The notes: generated by a model from the letters alone, not told the origin. Positions 50,952 to 59,732 are shown, numbered from the stretch's first letter. The stretch: 59,732 bases of DNA from an uncultured Bacteroidales bacterium (GCA_947303055.1 CAMYXV010000003.1:1-59732); one strand, 5' to 3'. Numbers and translations: made by a program.

Positions 50952-51004
50952 AGTATTGTTGTTTAATTGTTTATTGTTGATTTATTAATTGTATAATCGT
51001 TGTT

Positions 51005-51053
51005 TGTAGAGACGCGATTGACTACGTCGAATCTTCGATTTCATCGCGTCTCA
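51005..51053. repeat. REP-like GTAGAGACG hairpin, copy 1
   Basis: GAGACGCGAT (51009-51018) is inverted at 51043-51052, with TGTA at the left edge; a small TCGAA/TTCGA stem lies in the loop. Related to 52188-52219 and 56431-56460. Confidence 0.6.
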
Positions 51054-51059
51054 AATAAA

Positions 51060-51992
51060 TTATTTCCGCGAATGAATATCCGTCAACACCCAATCGTGTT
51101 CGCCGTTGGTGATGACGCTACCGCAATAGGCGCATTGTCCGGAAGAGGTGATTTCTGTCGGGGCGCCGCAGTTGGGGCAGTTGGTGATGGTGTTGCCTTT
51201 CTTTCCTGGATCGGTCTTTACGCCCGCCTTGCGGTTGAAGACCATCTCGTATTTCATGTACCAGTCGCGGTTGGGGTCGCTTTCGAGCACTTTCTTGGTT
51301 GCATCCTCGATGACATAGTCGCGCATGATGGCATTGAGCCACACGGTGAGCACTTCCTTGTCACCGTCTTCTTGGAACGAATGCAAAGAGCAATGCTTGA
51401 TGGTGATTTTCTCCACCACATTGGTTTTGCCCAAACGGATGTATTCGTCCAGTTGCTGTTTGTGTTGGTTGAACAACGCCTCGCTTTCAAAAGGACGGAT
51501 GGGTTTCCAGTCCTTATTGGTCCAGGCATTTTGTATGGTCATAAACACCTCGCGGGCAAAGCCGATGAATTTGTCGGAGGAGAAGTCGGGGTCGACGGCA
51601 CGGATTTTCTCGGCGACGACGCCAGTGTAGTCCATCACGATGTCGTTTTCGGCCTGATAGTTTACCTGCTGATTGATATAGGTGGTGTCGGTAGCCTGCT
51701 GTTGTCTCCTTTTTTTCGCCATTAGCCAAATGACGACGAACACGGCAAGCAAGATGAGTCCCATGGTAGGCTCGTTGATGAACAGGCCAATCAAGTAGGA
51801 GATGATCTCGCTCAATCCTTCGATGTTGCCGATTCCCATGCCGCCGTCACCTCCACTGGGGGAATAGCGGTTGGCATTGCCGACATCGGTGGTGGCATGG
51901 TTGATGGACTGGAAACAGAACAGCCCTACCAGAATTGCCAAAATGATGAAAGGAAGTACTTTAAGTAGCTTTTTTTTCTTATTGCCGTCCAT
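51060..51992 (-). CDS. Tim44-like membrane protein with zinc ribbon
   Basis: The 310 aa have two membrane segments (about 12-27 and 73-92), then a Tim44-like domain (about 115-245, VVAEKIRAVDPDFSSDKFIG and LNAIMRDYVIEDATKKVLES). The C-terminal zinc ribbon is TNCPNCGAPTEITSSGQCAYC. Bacterial Tim44-like proteins are membrane-linked and of unclear function. The gene lies upstream of the SPFH gene on the same strand, and both carry zinc ribbons, which hints at a shared process. Confidence 0.85.
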   Translation of the reverse strand: MDGNKKKKLLKVLPFIILAILVGLFCFQSINHATTDVGNANRYSPSGGDGGMGIGNIEGLSEIISYLIGLFINEPTMGLILLAVFVVIWLMAKKRRQQQATDTTYINQQVNYQAENDIVMDYTGVVAEKIRAVDPDFSSDKFIGFAREVFMTIQNAWTNKDWKPIRPFESEALFNQHKQQLDEYIRLGKTNVVEKITIKHCSLHSFQEDGDKEVLTVWLNAIMRDYVIEDATKKVLESDPNRDWYMKYEMVFNRKAGVKTDPGKKGNTITNCPNCGAPTEITSSGQCAYCGSVITNGEHDWVLTDIHSRK

Positions 51993-52086
51993 GGTTTTGG
52001 GTCTTTATGATGGTCTTAAAAACTGCAAATGTATTATTTTTTCTATCAAAAATCATACTTATTCGTATCAAAACGAAAAAAAATCC

Positions 52087-52094
52087 TATTTTTG
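52087..52094 (+). promoter_or_regulatory. tRNA-Val promoter -7 box
   Basis: TATTTTTG followed by CAG, 13 bp before the tRNA 5' end. Confidence 0.6.
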
Positions 52095-52107
52095 CAGCCC
52101 GAAAGCA

Positions 52108-52182
52108 GGGAGCTTAGCTCAGTTGGTTCAGAGCATCGCCCTTACAAGGCGGGGGCCGTTGGTTCGAGTCCAACAGTTCCCA
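52108..52182 (+). tRNA. tRNA-Val (anticodon TAC)
   Basis: A complete cloverleaf: acceptor GGGAGCT/AGTTCCC, D-arm GCTC/GAGC, anticodon stem TCGCC/GGCGG with loop CTTACAA, and T-arm GTTGG-TTCGAGT-CCAAC. CCA is not encoded. Confidence 0.95.
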
Positions 52183-52187
52183 CAAAA

Positions 52188-52219
52188 ACGTAGAGACGCG
52201 CCATGGCACGTCTCTACGT
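52188..52219. repeat. REP-like GTAGAGACG hairpin, copy 2
   Basis: ACGTAGAGACG (52188-52198) is perfectly inverted at 52209-52219, followed by TGTTTTT, so it can also terminate the tRNA-Val transcript. Confidence 0.75.
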
Positions 52220-52243
52220 TGTTTTTAAGGGGTTCACATTTCC

Positions 52244-54109
52244 TTATTTGTTCATCACGACCTTCCTGCTCACCATCTGTCCGTCTTCCGTCAGGCCTTG
52301 GAGGATGTAGACGCCCGTGTTCAATTCACTGAAGTCCTTGACCATGATGCGCTGGCCTTTCATGTTGTAGACATTGAGCACGTCGACGATGGCTTCGTTG
52401 GCATTTTCCTCAATGCCGGTCACTTCGATATAGACGTAGTTCTCTCCGTCGGGGGTGAGGGCGAAGTCAGACTCGCAGTTCTCGTAGACGGCGGTAAGCT
52501 GGTATTTGTAGACGCCGAGGCCGCTCTCGTCGAAATAGGAAGTGGCAAGGCCATCCACCTCGATGATGACTTCATCCCTGTTTACGGTATTGTAACGGTA
52601 GAGGTTGTAATGCAGCGGTTGCGTCTCAGGGGCTACCCAGCTGAGTTTCACGCCGAATAGCTCTTCTTCCATGTCGTAGATATACTCACCTTCAAAGTCC
52701 TCGGGAGGGAGGCAGGTGATGACGGGTGGCTCGATGGGTCCCGAGCTGCCGTCGGGGCCGATGTTCTGGCCGTAGACGCCGCCATTGGCCGAGTTGACCC
52801 AGGCCACGATGTTCTGTCCGAGGTGGAAGCCGGTGCTGTTTTCGCACATGGCTCTGGCATAGCTGGTCGAACTCAGTTGTTTGCTCCAAAGCAGGTTGCC
52901 GTTCATGTCGAAGCCTTTGGCCTCCACGGTGGAGTTGTAGCTGCCTTTGTTGTAGATGATGGTGAAGCCGCTGCCGTCTTCGAATGCGTCAATAAGGACG
53001 TCAGAATAGGAGTCGCCGACATAGTCGGCCACCAAGATACCCTCGCCCCATAGCCTTTCGCCGGTGGAGGTGATGCGGTTCATGTAGATTCTGCTTTCTG
53101 ACTGCGAGTAGGAGTCGGTCTGCTCATAGGCGATGATGAGGTCGTGGCTGACGGGGTCGGCGGTGGCATAGGCGTCGAGGTAGTAGTTTTGCGGGTCGGT
53201 CGTGTGTACGGAACAGCCGTTCAGGTCATTGATAGTGGAGTGGCCGTTTTCGTCGAAGTGGAAGACATAGGTGTTGAAGGCCCCGCCGATGCCGGCGTGC
53301 CACATGTAGGCGTAACCGCCGTTGGCACCGTCGGGCACCACATGGTGGGCATAGCTGCCGCCCATCGTGTAAGGCGACATGAGCTGCGCCTCGGGGGCAA
53401 TCTGTCCGCCTTCGGGGGTGAAGCCGACGACGAAGAGTTCCTTCTCATAGTAATAGGTGTAGGCCCATGACTCCTTCTCGTAGACCACGAAGACGGAGTT
53501 GTAAAGTCCGGGCACCATCAGTCCGAACATACACTGTTTCCCGCTGTCGTCGCTGATGGTGATGGTCGGGTTCAGGGTGCCGTCGGCGTTGATGTAGCAG
53601 AGATAGGTGTTGTCGTAATCGGCGCCGAGGGCCCATACGCCGCCATCGTTGCCGGCGAGGAGCTCGGTGCGCGAACCGCCTTGTCCGCCAAAGAGGACGA
53701 TGCCTTGCTCGCCCCAGGGGAAGGTGCCGTCGGCATTGATCCTGACGGCCACGCAATTTCCGGCCTCGTTGGAGAAGCAACTCACCACGCCGCCGTCGTT
53801 GGTGGCGACCATGGCCACGCCTTGCGACCAGGTGGAGAAGGTCTGTCCCGTGATAGTGATGCCGTCGTTGCCCCATTGCGGTATGCCTTCAAAAGTGAGT
53901 CTTTGCAAGGTGGGTACCCAACCGTTGGAGCGCATCTGATTGAATTGCAGATAGGTGTCGCCAGAGACTTCATCGGTGGAGAGGTAGACTTCACCTGCGT
54001 CTGCCGAGCTGTTGACGATAAAGGTGTTGTGAAGCGGGTCGTCGACCCATTGGGCTTGCAGCGCAGTAAGAGCGAATAAGCCTGCTAAAAAAAGTACAAG
54101 TTTTTTCAT
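52244..54109 (-). CDS. Secreted T9SS cargo protein, paralogue 1
   Basis: From the ATG at 54109 the protein is 621 aa with a signal peptide (about 1-19). A large beta-rich part with repeated Gly/Asp/Trp motifs (propeller-like, about 20-470) follows, then a fibronectin-like domain (about 490-575). The C-terminal type IX sorting domain reads NVYNMKGQRIMV, then LNTGVYILQGLTEDGQ and RKVVMNK. It should be exported and attached to the surface. It lies 24 bp downstream of a paralogue and is probably co-transcribed. The ligand or activity is unknown. Confidence 0.85.
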   Translation of the reverse strand: MKKLVLFLAGLFALTALQAQWVDDPLHNTFIVNSSADAGEVYLSTDEVSGDTYLQFNQMRSNGWVPTLQRLTFEGIPQWGNDGITITGQTFSTWSQGVAMVATNDGGVVSCFSNEAGNCVAVRINADGTFPWGEQGIVLFGGQGGSRTELLAGNDGGVWALGADYDNTYLCYINADGTLNPTITISDDSGKQCMFGLMVPGLYNSVFVVYEKESWAYTYYYEKELFVVGFTPEGGQIAPEAQLMSPYTMGGSYAHHVVPDGANGGYAYMWHAGIGGAFNTYVFHFDENGHSTINDLNGCSVHTTDPQNYYLDAYATADPVSHDLIIAYEQTDSYSQSESRIYMNRITSTGERLWGEGILVADYVGDSYSDVLIDAFEDGSGFTIIYNKGSYNSTVEAKGFDMNGNLLWSKQLSSTSYARAMCENSTGFHLGQNIVAWVNSANGGVYGQNIGPDGSSGPIEPPVITCLPPEDFEGEYIYDMEEELFGVKLSWVAPETQPLHYNLYRYNTVNRDEVIIEVDGLATSYFDESGLGVYKYQLTAVYENCESDFALTPDGENYVYIEVTGIEENANEAIVDVLNVYNMKGQRIMVKDFSELNTGVYILQGLTEDGQMVSRKVVMNK

Positions 54110-54133
54110 GATGATATGATTTTTAATTTCCAT

Positions 54134-56014
54134 TTATTCATTATTTACAATAACCTTCTTTGTGACAAATTTGCCTGTGGTAGTTAGCCCTTGGATGATG
54201 TAAACGCCAGAGCTCAACTCGCCAAGGTTAGCTTTGCGAATAACCTGACCGCAGGTGGAATAGATTTTTAAGAGCGTGACGATTTCGTTTCCACTTTCAT
54301 TTTCAGGAACCGATGTCACCTCTATTATAATAAAGTCCTCTCCATCAGGGGTTAGGGCGAATTCTGACTCAAAATCATCATACATAGCCGTAAGTTGGTA
54401 TTTATACGTGCTTGGCGTTGCATCGTCGAAATAGGCCGTGGCTTCAGCATCGATTTCAATGACATCCGTTGTTCCGTTATCAAGGTTTTCTCGATAGAGG
54501 TTGTAGTGGAGAACGCTGTAGGCCGGAGCCTCCCAAGTGAGCATGGCACCGTATGAGGCGGTCTCTTCATTGTATAGATAGCTGCCTTCAAAGTATTCAG
54601 GTGCATAGCAGCAAGGGATCGGCGGTGGTGGCAGGGGACTGACCTCACCCAAGGCACCGTCCCATCCAATGTTTTGGCCATAAACGCCGCCGTCATCACT
54701 GTTGACCCATGCCACAATGTTTTGTCCTTCATAAAAACCTGTGGTGTTTTCGCTGATGGCTTTATTGTAGCCAGTCGAACTCATCGTGGTGTTCCACAGC
54801 AGGTTTCCATCAAGGTCGTAGCCAACAGCTTCAATGCTGCCTTGGCTGGTGCCGTAGGTCACGACGAAACCACCTGCATAATCGTTAGCATCCACGTGGA
54901 TGTCACTATAGGAAAGGCCAGTGTAGTCCGCCACGAGAATGCCGTCACCCCATGGTTTTTCGCCCGATTCCGTGATGCGGTTGACATAGATTCGATGTTG
55001 AGATTGAGAGGCCGCATCCTTTTGGAGATAAGCGATGATGAGATCGTTTGTCCAAAGACCGACGGTGGCGTAGGCATTGGTGTAATAGTTGCTGTAGTCG
55101 GGACTATGCACGGCGATGCCGTTGGGGTCAGAGATGGTGGGGGTGCCATTCTCATCGAAATGCGTGACGTAAGTGTTATATACGCCACCTATGCCGTTGT
55201 GATACTGATAGACGTAGCCGCCTCCTTTGTTGTCGGGAGTGGCATAGTGGACATAACTTGCACCTACGGTCTGTAGTCCAAGCAACAGGGTCTCGGGAAA
55301 AATCTGTTCGCCGTTCTTGTTATATCCTGCGACGTGGATTTCCTTGTTGTAATTGGTATAGCCTTGGAGGGTCTGCTTGGCATACACCACAAAGACACCG
55401 TCTTCAGCAGGAATCATTACGCCATTGGTGCATTTTTTTGCTGGGTCTTTGATGGTGGTCTTGGGGCGTAGCGTGCCGTCGGCATCGATATATTGCAGGA
55501 AGGTGCTGTCCATGTCGGTGCCTAATGCCCATATACCGTTGTCATGGTTAAAGGGATAGGTTGACAACACTTCGGAGCGGCCACCGCCTTCACCATCGAA
55601 GAGTACCATGCCATGCTCGCCCCAGGGGAAAGTGCCGTCGGCATTGATTTTGACCGCCCAGTGATGGGGCCCGAGGGTGCGGAATACCGTGACCACACCT
55701 CCATTGACAGCGGTCATGGCATAGCCTGGCGACCATGTGGCGAAGTCGGGTGTGGTGACATGGATGCCGTCGGCAGGCCATTGTGGCACACCGTTGAAAT
55801 CAAGCCGCTGCAACCAGGGCGACCAACCGTTTTCGCCTTGGTAATGCCATTGCACGTAGGAGTCACCCGTCGTAATGTCTGTTGAAACATACACCTCGGC
55901 GGCATTTTTGTTACAATTGGCAATGCTCGTGTTGCTGATGGGGTCGTCGACCCATTGGGCTTTCAGCGTTACCAAGGCGACCAAAGCCAAGAATAGTAAA
56001 GATAGTTTCTTCAT
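54134..56014 (-). CDS. Secreted T9SS cargo protein, paralogue 2
   Basis: The 626-aa protein has the same plan as its neighbour: signal peptide (about 1-19), beta-rich region, fibronectin-like part, and a T9SS sorting domain (KIYSTCGQVIRKANLGELSS, then GVYIIQGLT and TKKVIVNNE). Both mature proteins start WVDDP and share many blocks, so they come from a tandem duplication that has diverged. A -7 box TAATTTTG on the minus strand at 56044-56051 lies 30 bp upstream. Confidence 0.87.
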   Translation of the reverse strand: MKKLSLLFLALVALVTLKAQWVDDPISNTSIANCNKNAAEVYVSTDITTGDSYVQWHYQGENGWSPWLQRLDFNGVPQWPADGIHVTTPDFATWSPGYAMTAVNGGVVTVFRTLGPHHWAVKINADGTFPWGEHGMVLFDGEGGGRSEVLSTYPFNHDNGIWALGTDMDSTFLQYIDADGTLRPKTTIKDPAKKCTNGVMIPAEDGVFVVYAKQTLQGYTNYNKEIHVAGYNKNGEQIFPETLLLGLQTVGASYVHYATPDNKGGGYVYQYHNGIGGVYNTYVTHFDENGTPTISDPNGIAVHSPDYSNYYTNAYATVGLWTNDLIIAYLQKDAASQSQHRIYVNRITESGEKPWGDGILVADYTGLSYSDIHVDANDYAGGFVVTYGTSQGSIEAVGYDLDGNLLWNTTMSSTGYNKAISENTTGFYEGQNIVAWVNSDDGGVYGQNIGWDGALGEVSPLPPPPIPCCYAPEYFEGSYLYNEETASYGAMLTWEAPAYSVLHYNLYRENLDNGTTDVIEIDAEATAYFDDATPSTYKYQLTAMYDDFESEFALTPDGEDFIIIEVTSVPENESGNEIVTLLKIYSTCGQVIRKANLGELSSGVYIIQGLTTTGKFVTKKVIVNNE

Positions 56015-56043
56015 GTCTAGTTTTTTTATGTTGATTATTGCCG

Positions 56044-56051
56044 CAAAATTA
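56044..56051 (-). promoter_or_regulatory. Promoter of the T9SS cargo pair
   Basis: On the minus strand TAATTTTG followed by CGG matches the -7 box, 30 bp upstream of the ATG at 56014. Confidence 0.6.
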
Positions 56052-56086
56052 TAAAAAATCGTTTCTTTGCAGAAAAATTTGTCCTA

Positions 56087-56425
56087 ATGGTCGAAAAATT
56101 TACTTCAGAGGAGAAAAAAGCCGTCGCCAGCGTGTTGTATAACCTGGCCGATGCTGATTTTCAAAACCATAAGTCTGAAAAAGAATGTCTTGAAGCCTGC
56201 ATGAAGGAACTGGAGTTTGATGCGACTGGCTTTGTTCCTGTTCAGAAAAACGAGTTGCAGAAGCAAGCCTACGAGACCCTGAAGCGGATGTCAAAAGAAA
56301 AGAAACGCTCTTTTTCGCGCATGATGACACGCCTTTCGCGCTCTGACGACCATTTCGGTGCCCGTGAACGGGCTTTCGTGATGGAGATTTTGAATATGTG
56401 CGATGTGCCGTTTGTGCATAGATAA
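56087..56425 (+). CDS. Hypothetical protein, 112 aa
   Basis: I do not recognise a family. The protein is soluble, helical and basic (QKQAYETLKRMSKEKKRSFS, about 63-82), with length and composition like a small TerB-type domain; that comparison is weak. A TTTCTTTGCAG sequence about 25 bp upstream could serve as its promoter. A perfect hairpin follows its stop. Confidence 0.6.
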   Translation: MVEKFTSEEKKAVASVLYNLADADFQNHKSEKECLEACMKELEFDATGFVPVQKNELQKQAYETLKRMSKEKKRSFSRMMTRLSRSDDHFGARERAFVMEILNMCDVPFVHR

Positions 56426-56430
56426 AAAAA

Positions 56431-56460
56431 TGTAGAGACGCAAAATCTTGCGTCTCTACA
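56431..56460. repeat. REP-like GTAGAGACG hairpin, copy 3
   Basis: TGTAGAGACGCAA and TTGCGTCTCTACA form a perfect 13-bp stem with the loop AATC, between two convergent genes. No T-run follows on the plus strand. On the minus strand T-rich sequence follows, which could end the MFS transcript. Confidence 0.8.
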
Positions 56461-56481
56461 AATCCATGATGTTATAACGGT

Positions 56482-58095
56482 TTATTTAATATTCGGCTCT
56501 TCCAGTCCGAGGTGCTTCTTGGCATCCACGCGCTTCAGGATGATACCGATAATCAAAGCGGCAACACCGAGGCAAGCCAGCATGACCAACGGCCAGGTGT
56601 AGTTGAGGGCCACGGGGTCGTCGACGCCAGGATTGGTGTTTTCCAAAACCTTACCGATGAGCAGCGGGAACAGCCACAAACCGATGTTCTGGATCCAGAA
56701 GATGAGGGCGTAGGCCGAACCGATAATCTTTTCGTCCACCAGCTTCGGCACGCTCGGCCACAAGGCGGCAGGCACCAGCGAGAACGAGGCACCCAACACG
56801 AGGATGGTAATGTAGGCCACAACGACACCACCAACAGCGTTGCCCTTGAACATAGGCAGGATGAAGGCGAAGGTGAGGTGGCAGATGATGAGCAACAAAG
56901 AGCCAATCATCAGCATGGAAGCAGCTTTACCCTTGTTGTCGACATAGCTACCGAGGATAGGCGTGATGGCCACAGCCAGCAGCGGGAACACGGCGAAGAT
57001 GGTCTCAGCGGTGCCACGCATGTAACCCATGTAGCAGTAAACCACCAAGGCGACGACGGCAATGGCCATCAAACCGAACTTCATGCCTTTCTTCTTCGAG
57101 AAGTTGCTGGCAAAAGAGCAGACAGCCACCACGAGCATGATAATGTATTGCACGATGGTGACAGTGTCGCCAGCCCAGAACGAACCAGCAGCGGGTTCAG
57201 TCAGCGTCAGGTTGCACTGCAGCATGTTGACGGCGTACTTCTGGAACGGGAAGATGGCGCTATAATACAGCACGCAGAGCAAAGCGACCAGCCAGAAACC
57301 GAGGCTCGACAGAATCTTGCCAATGTCGCTGACTTTGAACGGGTCGTCTTTCTCTTCGGCTTCGCCAGTCTGTGCGTCAAGCTTCTTGTCCATGAAGAAG
57401 TAAACGACGAACATGATGAGGGCGATGCAAAGCAGCACCACACCAAAGGCCACGGAACGGCTCACGTTGATGTGACCGCCGAGCTTGGCGAAGTAAGGCG
57501 AGAAAATCATGCAGGTGGCCACACCCAGACGGGCCAAAGCCATCTCGGAGCCCATGGCCAGAGCCGTTTCACGACCCTTGAACCACTTCACGATACCACG
57601 GCTCACGGTGATACCAGCCATCTCGGTACCGCAGCCGAAGATCATAAAACCAACGGCGGCCAGCTTAGCCGAAGCGGGCATGCCTCTGTAGAAAGGCGAA
57701 ACGCCCAACTCGTCAAAGAGCGGGATGTAGTTGAGGTTGTTGGTGAACCAAGTTTCGGCACCGCTGCCATAGAACGACTCACTGATGGCATAGTACTTAA
57801 TCAAGCCACCGACGAGCATGACGGCGCCCGAAAGCACGGCGGTGAAACGCACGCCCATCTTGTCGAGGATGATACCGGCGAAGATGAGGAAGAACACGAA
57901 CACGTTCAGGAAGGTCTCAGCGCCTTGCATGGTACCGAAGGCGAGGCTGTCCCAGCCGCGTTCGGTTTGCATCAGGTCCTTGATGGGGGACAGGATGTCC
58001 ATAAAGATGTAGGCGCAAAACATGGCCAAAGCCAAGAGCAACAAGGCAATCCACCGCATGGTGGGGTTGTCTCTCAATGTCAGTTTTTCTGTCAT
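56482..58095 (-). CDS. MFS transporter
   Basis: The 537-aa integral membrane protein has about 12 spans and the major-facilitator arrangement: an N-terminal half to about residue 225, a hydrophilic central loop (KKLDAQTGEAEEKDDPFKVS) and a C-terminal half. An MFS-like motif occurs between spans 2 and 3 (FAGIILDKMGVRFTA). The substrate is not predictable from the sequence; it could be an oxalate/formate- or nitrate-like member. It is a single-gene transcript in the chromosome. Confidence 0.85.
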   Translation of the reverse strand: MTEKLTLRDNPTMRWIALLLLALAMFCAYIFMDILSPIKDLMQTERGWDSLAFGTMQGAETFLNVFVFFLIFAGIILDKMGVRFTAVLSGAVMLVGGLIKYYAISESFYGSGAETWFTNNLNYIPLFDELGVSPFYRGMPASAKLAAVGFMIFGCGTEMAGITVSRGIVKWFKGRETALAMGSEMALARLGVATCMIFSPYFAKLGGHINVSRSVAFGVVLLCIALIMFVVYFFMDKKLDAQTGEAEEKDDPFKVSDIGKILSSLGFWLVALLCVLYYSAIFPFQKYAVNMLQCNLTLTEPAAGSFWAGDTVTIVQYIIMLVVAVCSFASNFSKKKGMKFGLMAIAVVALVVYCYMGYMRGTAETIFAVFPLLAVAITPILGSYVDNKGKAASMLMIGSLLLIICHLTFAFILPMFKGNAVGGVVVAYITILVLGASFSLVPAALWPSVPKLVDEKIIGSAYALIFWIQNIGLWLFPLLIGKVLENTNPGVDDPVALNYTWPLVMLACLGVAALIIGIILKRVDAKKHLGLEEPNIK

Positions 58096-58164
58096 AATAA
58101 TTTGGTATTTAAAGATTTAAAGATTCAAGATTCAAAGATTAGGCTAATAGCTAACAGCCAAGTT

Positions 58165-59732
58165 TTATTCAGGGATTTGCACGACTTCCTTCAAGTAGCC
58201 TTTCAGCACGGCCTTAGCCATGTTGGCCACATCCTCGCCAGTGATAGCGTTGATGATGTCGTTGTAGTTTTGCATCGGGTTGTAGCCGTCGCGGTCCATG
58301 GTCTGGATGCAGTTCATCCAGTAGCGGTTGTTCTCCATGTCCTCGGCGTGTTTCTTGACGAGGAATTCCTTCACCTTCTTCAGGTCTTCGGGACGTGGGC
58401 CATTGTTGGCCACATTCTGGAGCTCGGCCTTGGCGATGCCCATGAGCTTCTCGTACATCTCCTTGTTGGTCTCGAAACCAATGAGGAACATGAAGGTCTC
58501 TTTCGGACGGTTGCTCAGGTAGCCGTTGACACCCACACCGTAGGTGCCGCCTTCGTCTTCACGGATCTTCTCGGTGTAGACGATGTCCATCACGTCGTTC
58601 AAAGCCTGCATGGCCATTTGGTTCTTGCGGGTGTATTCCATATCGCCGTTATAGACCATGTAGCAGGTCACCTTCGGATTCTCCATGGCCTTGGTGTAGT
58701 GACTGTTGACGTCCTTGTCAGTGAGGGCAGGGGCGTTGGCCGTCCAGGTCTCATCGTTCTTCTTGGTCTTCAGAGCACCGATGTATTGTTCAACCATGGG
58801 TTCGAAGGTCTCGGGGTCGATGTTGCCCACAAAGGTGAACACGAAGTTGTTGGCGTCTTTGAAGCGGTCGGCATAGAGCTTCATGGCCTTGGCATAGTCC
58901 ACTTTGTCGTAGTCCTCGGCCTTCATGCGCTTGACCAACGGGTGGTTGTCATAGAGGGCGAACATGAGGTTGTCGCGGAAGGCGGTGTTCGGGTCGGATT
59001 CAACGTTGGCCACCATGGCCTTGGTACGGGTGATGTAAGACTGGAAGGCCTCTTCGTCGCTACGCGGTGAGGTGAAATACAAATAGGTGAGTTGTAGCAT
59101 AGTCTCCAAGTCGCGGGCGGAGCAATTGCCGCTCATGCCTTCAGTAAACGAACTGATGTTTGGACTGACGTTGGCTTTCTTGCCAGCCAAGACCTTAGGC
59201 AGGTCGATGGCACTGAAGTTGCCTACACCTCCGAGGGTGGCTAATGAATTGATTTCCTGTAAAGTGAACGGGTCGCTTTGGTCCATGGCGGAGAAGCCAC
59301 CAAAGCTGTAGGCGTTCATCAGGACTTCGTCATCTTTGAAAGTGGTGGGCTTGTAGATGACCTTCACACCGTTTTTCAGGGTGAGGATAGTGGCGTCGAA
59401 TGTATCGTCGTGCTTTTTGCTTTCGATGGCGCCTTTCACGGGAAGCGTGGCGATGAGAGGCTCGTTACTGACAGTTTCCTTATAAGGTTCCACTTCAACT
59501 TCATTGGCTTTCTGGAACATGGCCAAAAGTTCTTCCTTTGTGGGCAGCACTTCGCCTTCTTTCTCGGGAGCGGTGAGCGTGATGACGATGTTGTCCTTGC
59601 GGATGAGTTCGGGAACATATTGGTTGATAGCTTCAACAGGCAGGGCAGGCAGGATTTGGCCCAGCAACATGTACTCATTCTCGATGCCCATCAGCGGCTC
59701 GTTGGTGAGGAAGTGGTTGAGGATGGGGTAGA
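58165..59732 (-). CDS. M16 family metallopeptidase, C-terminal part (partial)
   Basis: The frame is open to the right edge, so the N-terminus and the HxxEH zinc site are outside the window; 522 residues are visible. The visible part holds peptidase M16 C-terminal-type domains (FTFVGNIDPETFEPMVEQYIGAL; EDEGGTYGVGVNG is the conserved Tyr/Arg-type motif region). The large size fits a fused two-half pitrilysin-like enzyme. It is probably periplasmic. The region 58096-58164 holds only short AGATTCAA repeats. Confidence 0.9.
   Translation of the reverse strand, partial: YPILNHFLTNEPLMGIENEYMLLGQILPALPVEAINQYVPELIRKDNIVITLTAPEKEGEVLPTKEELLAMFQKANEVEVEPYKETVSNEPLIATLPVKGAIESKKHDDTFDATILTLKNGVKVIYKPTTFKDDEVLMNAYSFGGFSAMDQSDPFTLQEINSLATLGGVGNFSAIDLPKVLAGKKANVSPNISSFTEGMSGNCSARDLETMLQLTYLYFTSPRSDEEAFQSYITRTKAMVANVESDPNTAFRDNLMFALYDNHPLVKRMKAEDYDKVDYAKAMKLYADRFKDANNFVFTFVGNIDPETFEPMVEQYIGALKTKKNDETWTANAPALTDKDVNSHYTKAMENPKVTCYMVYNGDMEYTRKNQMAMQALNDVMDIVYTEKIREDEGGTYGVGVNGYLSNRPKETFMFLIGFETNKEMYEKLMGIAKAELQNVANNGPRPEDLKKVKEFLVKKHAEDMENNRYWMNCIQTMDRDGYNPMQNYNDIINAITGEDVANMAKAVLKGYLKEVVQIPE

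Noticed and set aside
56512-59070. An 852-codon plus-strand open frame
   Set aside because: It lies wholly antisense to the MFS transporter and the M16 peptidase, both of which have clear family motifs. The His/Gly/Glu-rich translation is the shadow of GC-biased third positions.

Overview
The window comes from a member of the Bacteroidota, most likely Bacteroidales. The evidence is the repeated use of the Bacteroidota -7 promoter box TAnnTTTG (for example TATTTTTG and TATCTTTG), weak or absent Shine-Dalgarno sites on most genes, a tmRNA whose tag reads GENNYALAA, two large secreted proteins ending in type IX secretion sorting domains, a Bacteroidota-style NtrC regulator, and accessory families seen mostly in this phylum (DUF3871, DUF3853). 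The source genome cannot be named from sequence alone.

Layout. (1) 1-4260 is chromosome: a partial periplasmic peptidyl-prolyl isomerase, a small unknown gene and guaB, all on the minus strand. (2) 4261-45056 is an integrated element of about 40.8 kb. It is bounded by a perfect 20-bp direct repeat (4261-4280 and 45037-45056) that is the 3' end of the tmRNA gene ssrA. A tyrosine recombinase lies just inside the left end and an excisionase-like DUF3853 gene just inside the right end. (3) 45043-59732 is chromosome again: ssrA, an NtrC-type regulator, a SUMF1-fold protein, a retropepsin-like protease, a LOG-family protein, tRNA-Gly, an SPFH/zinc-ribbon protein, a Tim44-like membrane protein, tRNA-Val, two tandem T9SS cargo paralogues, an MFS transporter and a partial M16 peptidase.

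Inside the element, 4.6-17.8 kb is the maintenance half: integrase, small membrane proteins, a DUF3987-like P-loop ATPase, iteron-like repeats, an SF2 helicase-like protein with an altered Walker A motif, an HNH protein, hairpin-rich non-coding DNA, DUF3871, a single-strand-annealing protein overlapping a PD-(D/E)XK exonuclease, and a serine recombinase. I see no capsid, terminase, relaxase or type IV secretion gene, so the element looks like a non-self-transmissible integrative element or phage-satellite-like island. From 17.9 to 44 kb it is cargo: two DUF488 genes and a dual-OB protein; a six-gene minus-strand operon of ECF sigma factor, anti-sigma-like membrane protein, membrane protein, membrane-anchored caspase, polytopic membrane protein and TPR-CHAT protease; a run of membrane and zinc-ribbon unknowns; an ADP-ribosylglycohydrolase; a Ser/Thr kinase-TPR-LRR cassette; an AbiEi/AbiEii toxin-antitoxin pair; and small metabolic or repair-like genes (Nudix, alpha/beta hydrolase, cupin, PLD-like).

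The best candidate for an undescribed system is the sigma/anti-sigma/caspase/CHAT operon (20733-27954). It pairs two different caspase-fold proteases, both membrane-tethered, under an apparently dedicated ECF sigma factor. The kinase-TPR-LRR cassette (35359-39253) is the second candidate. A defence role for either is inference from domains and island context.
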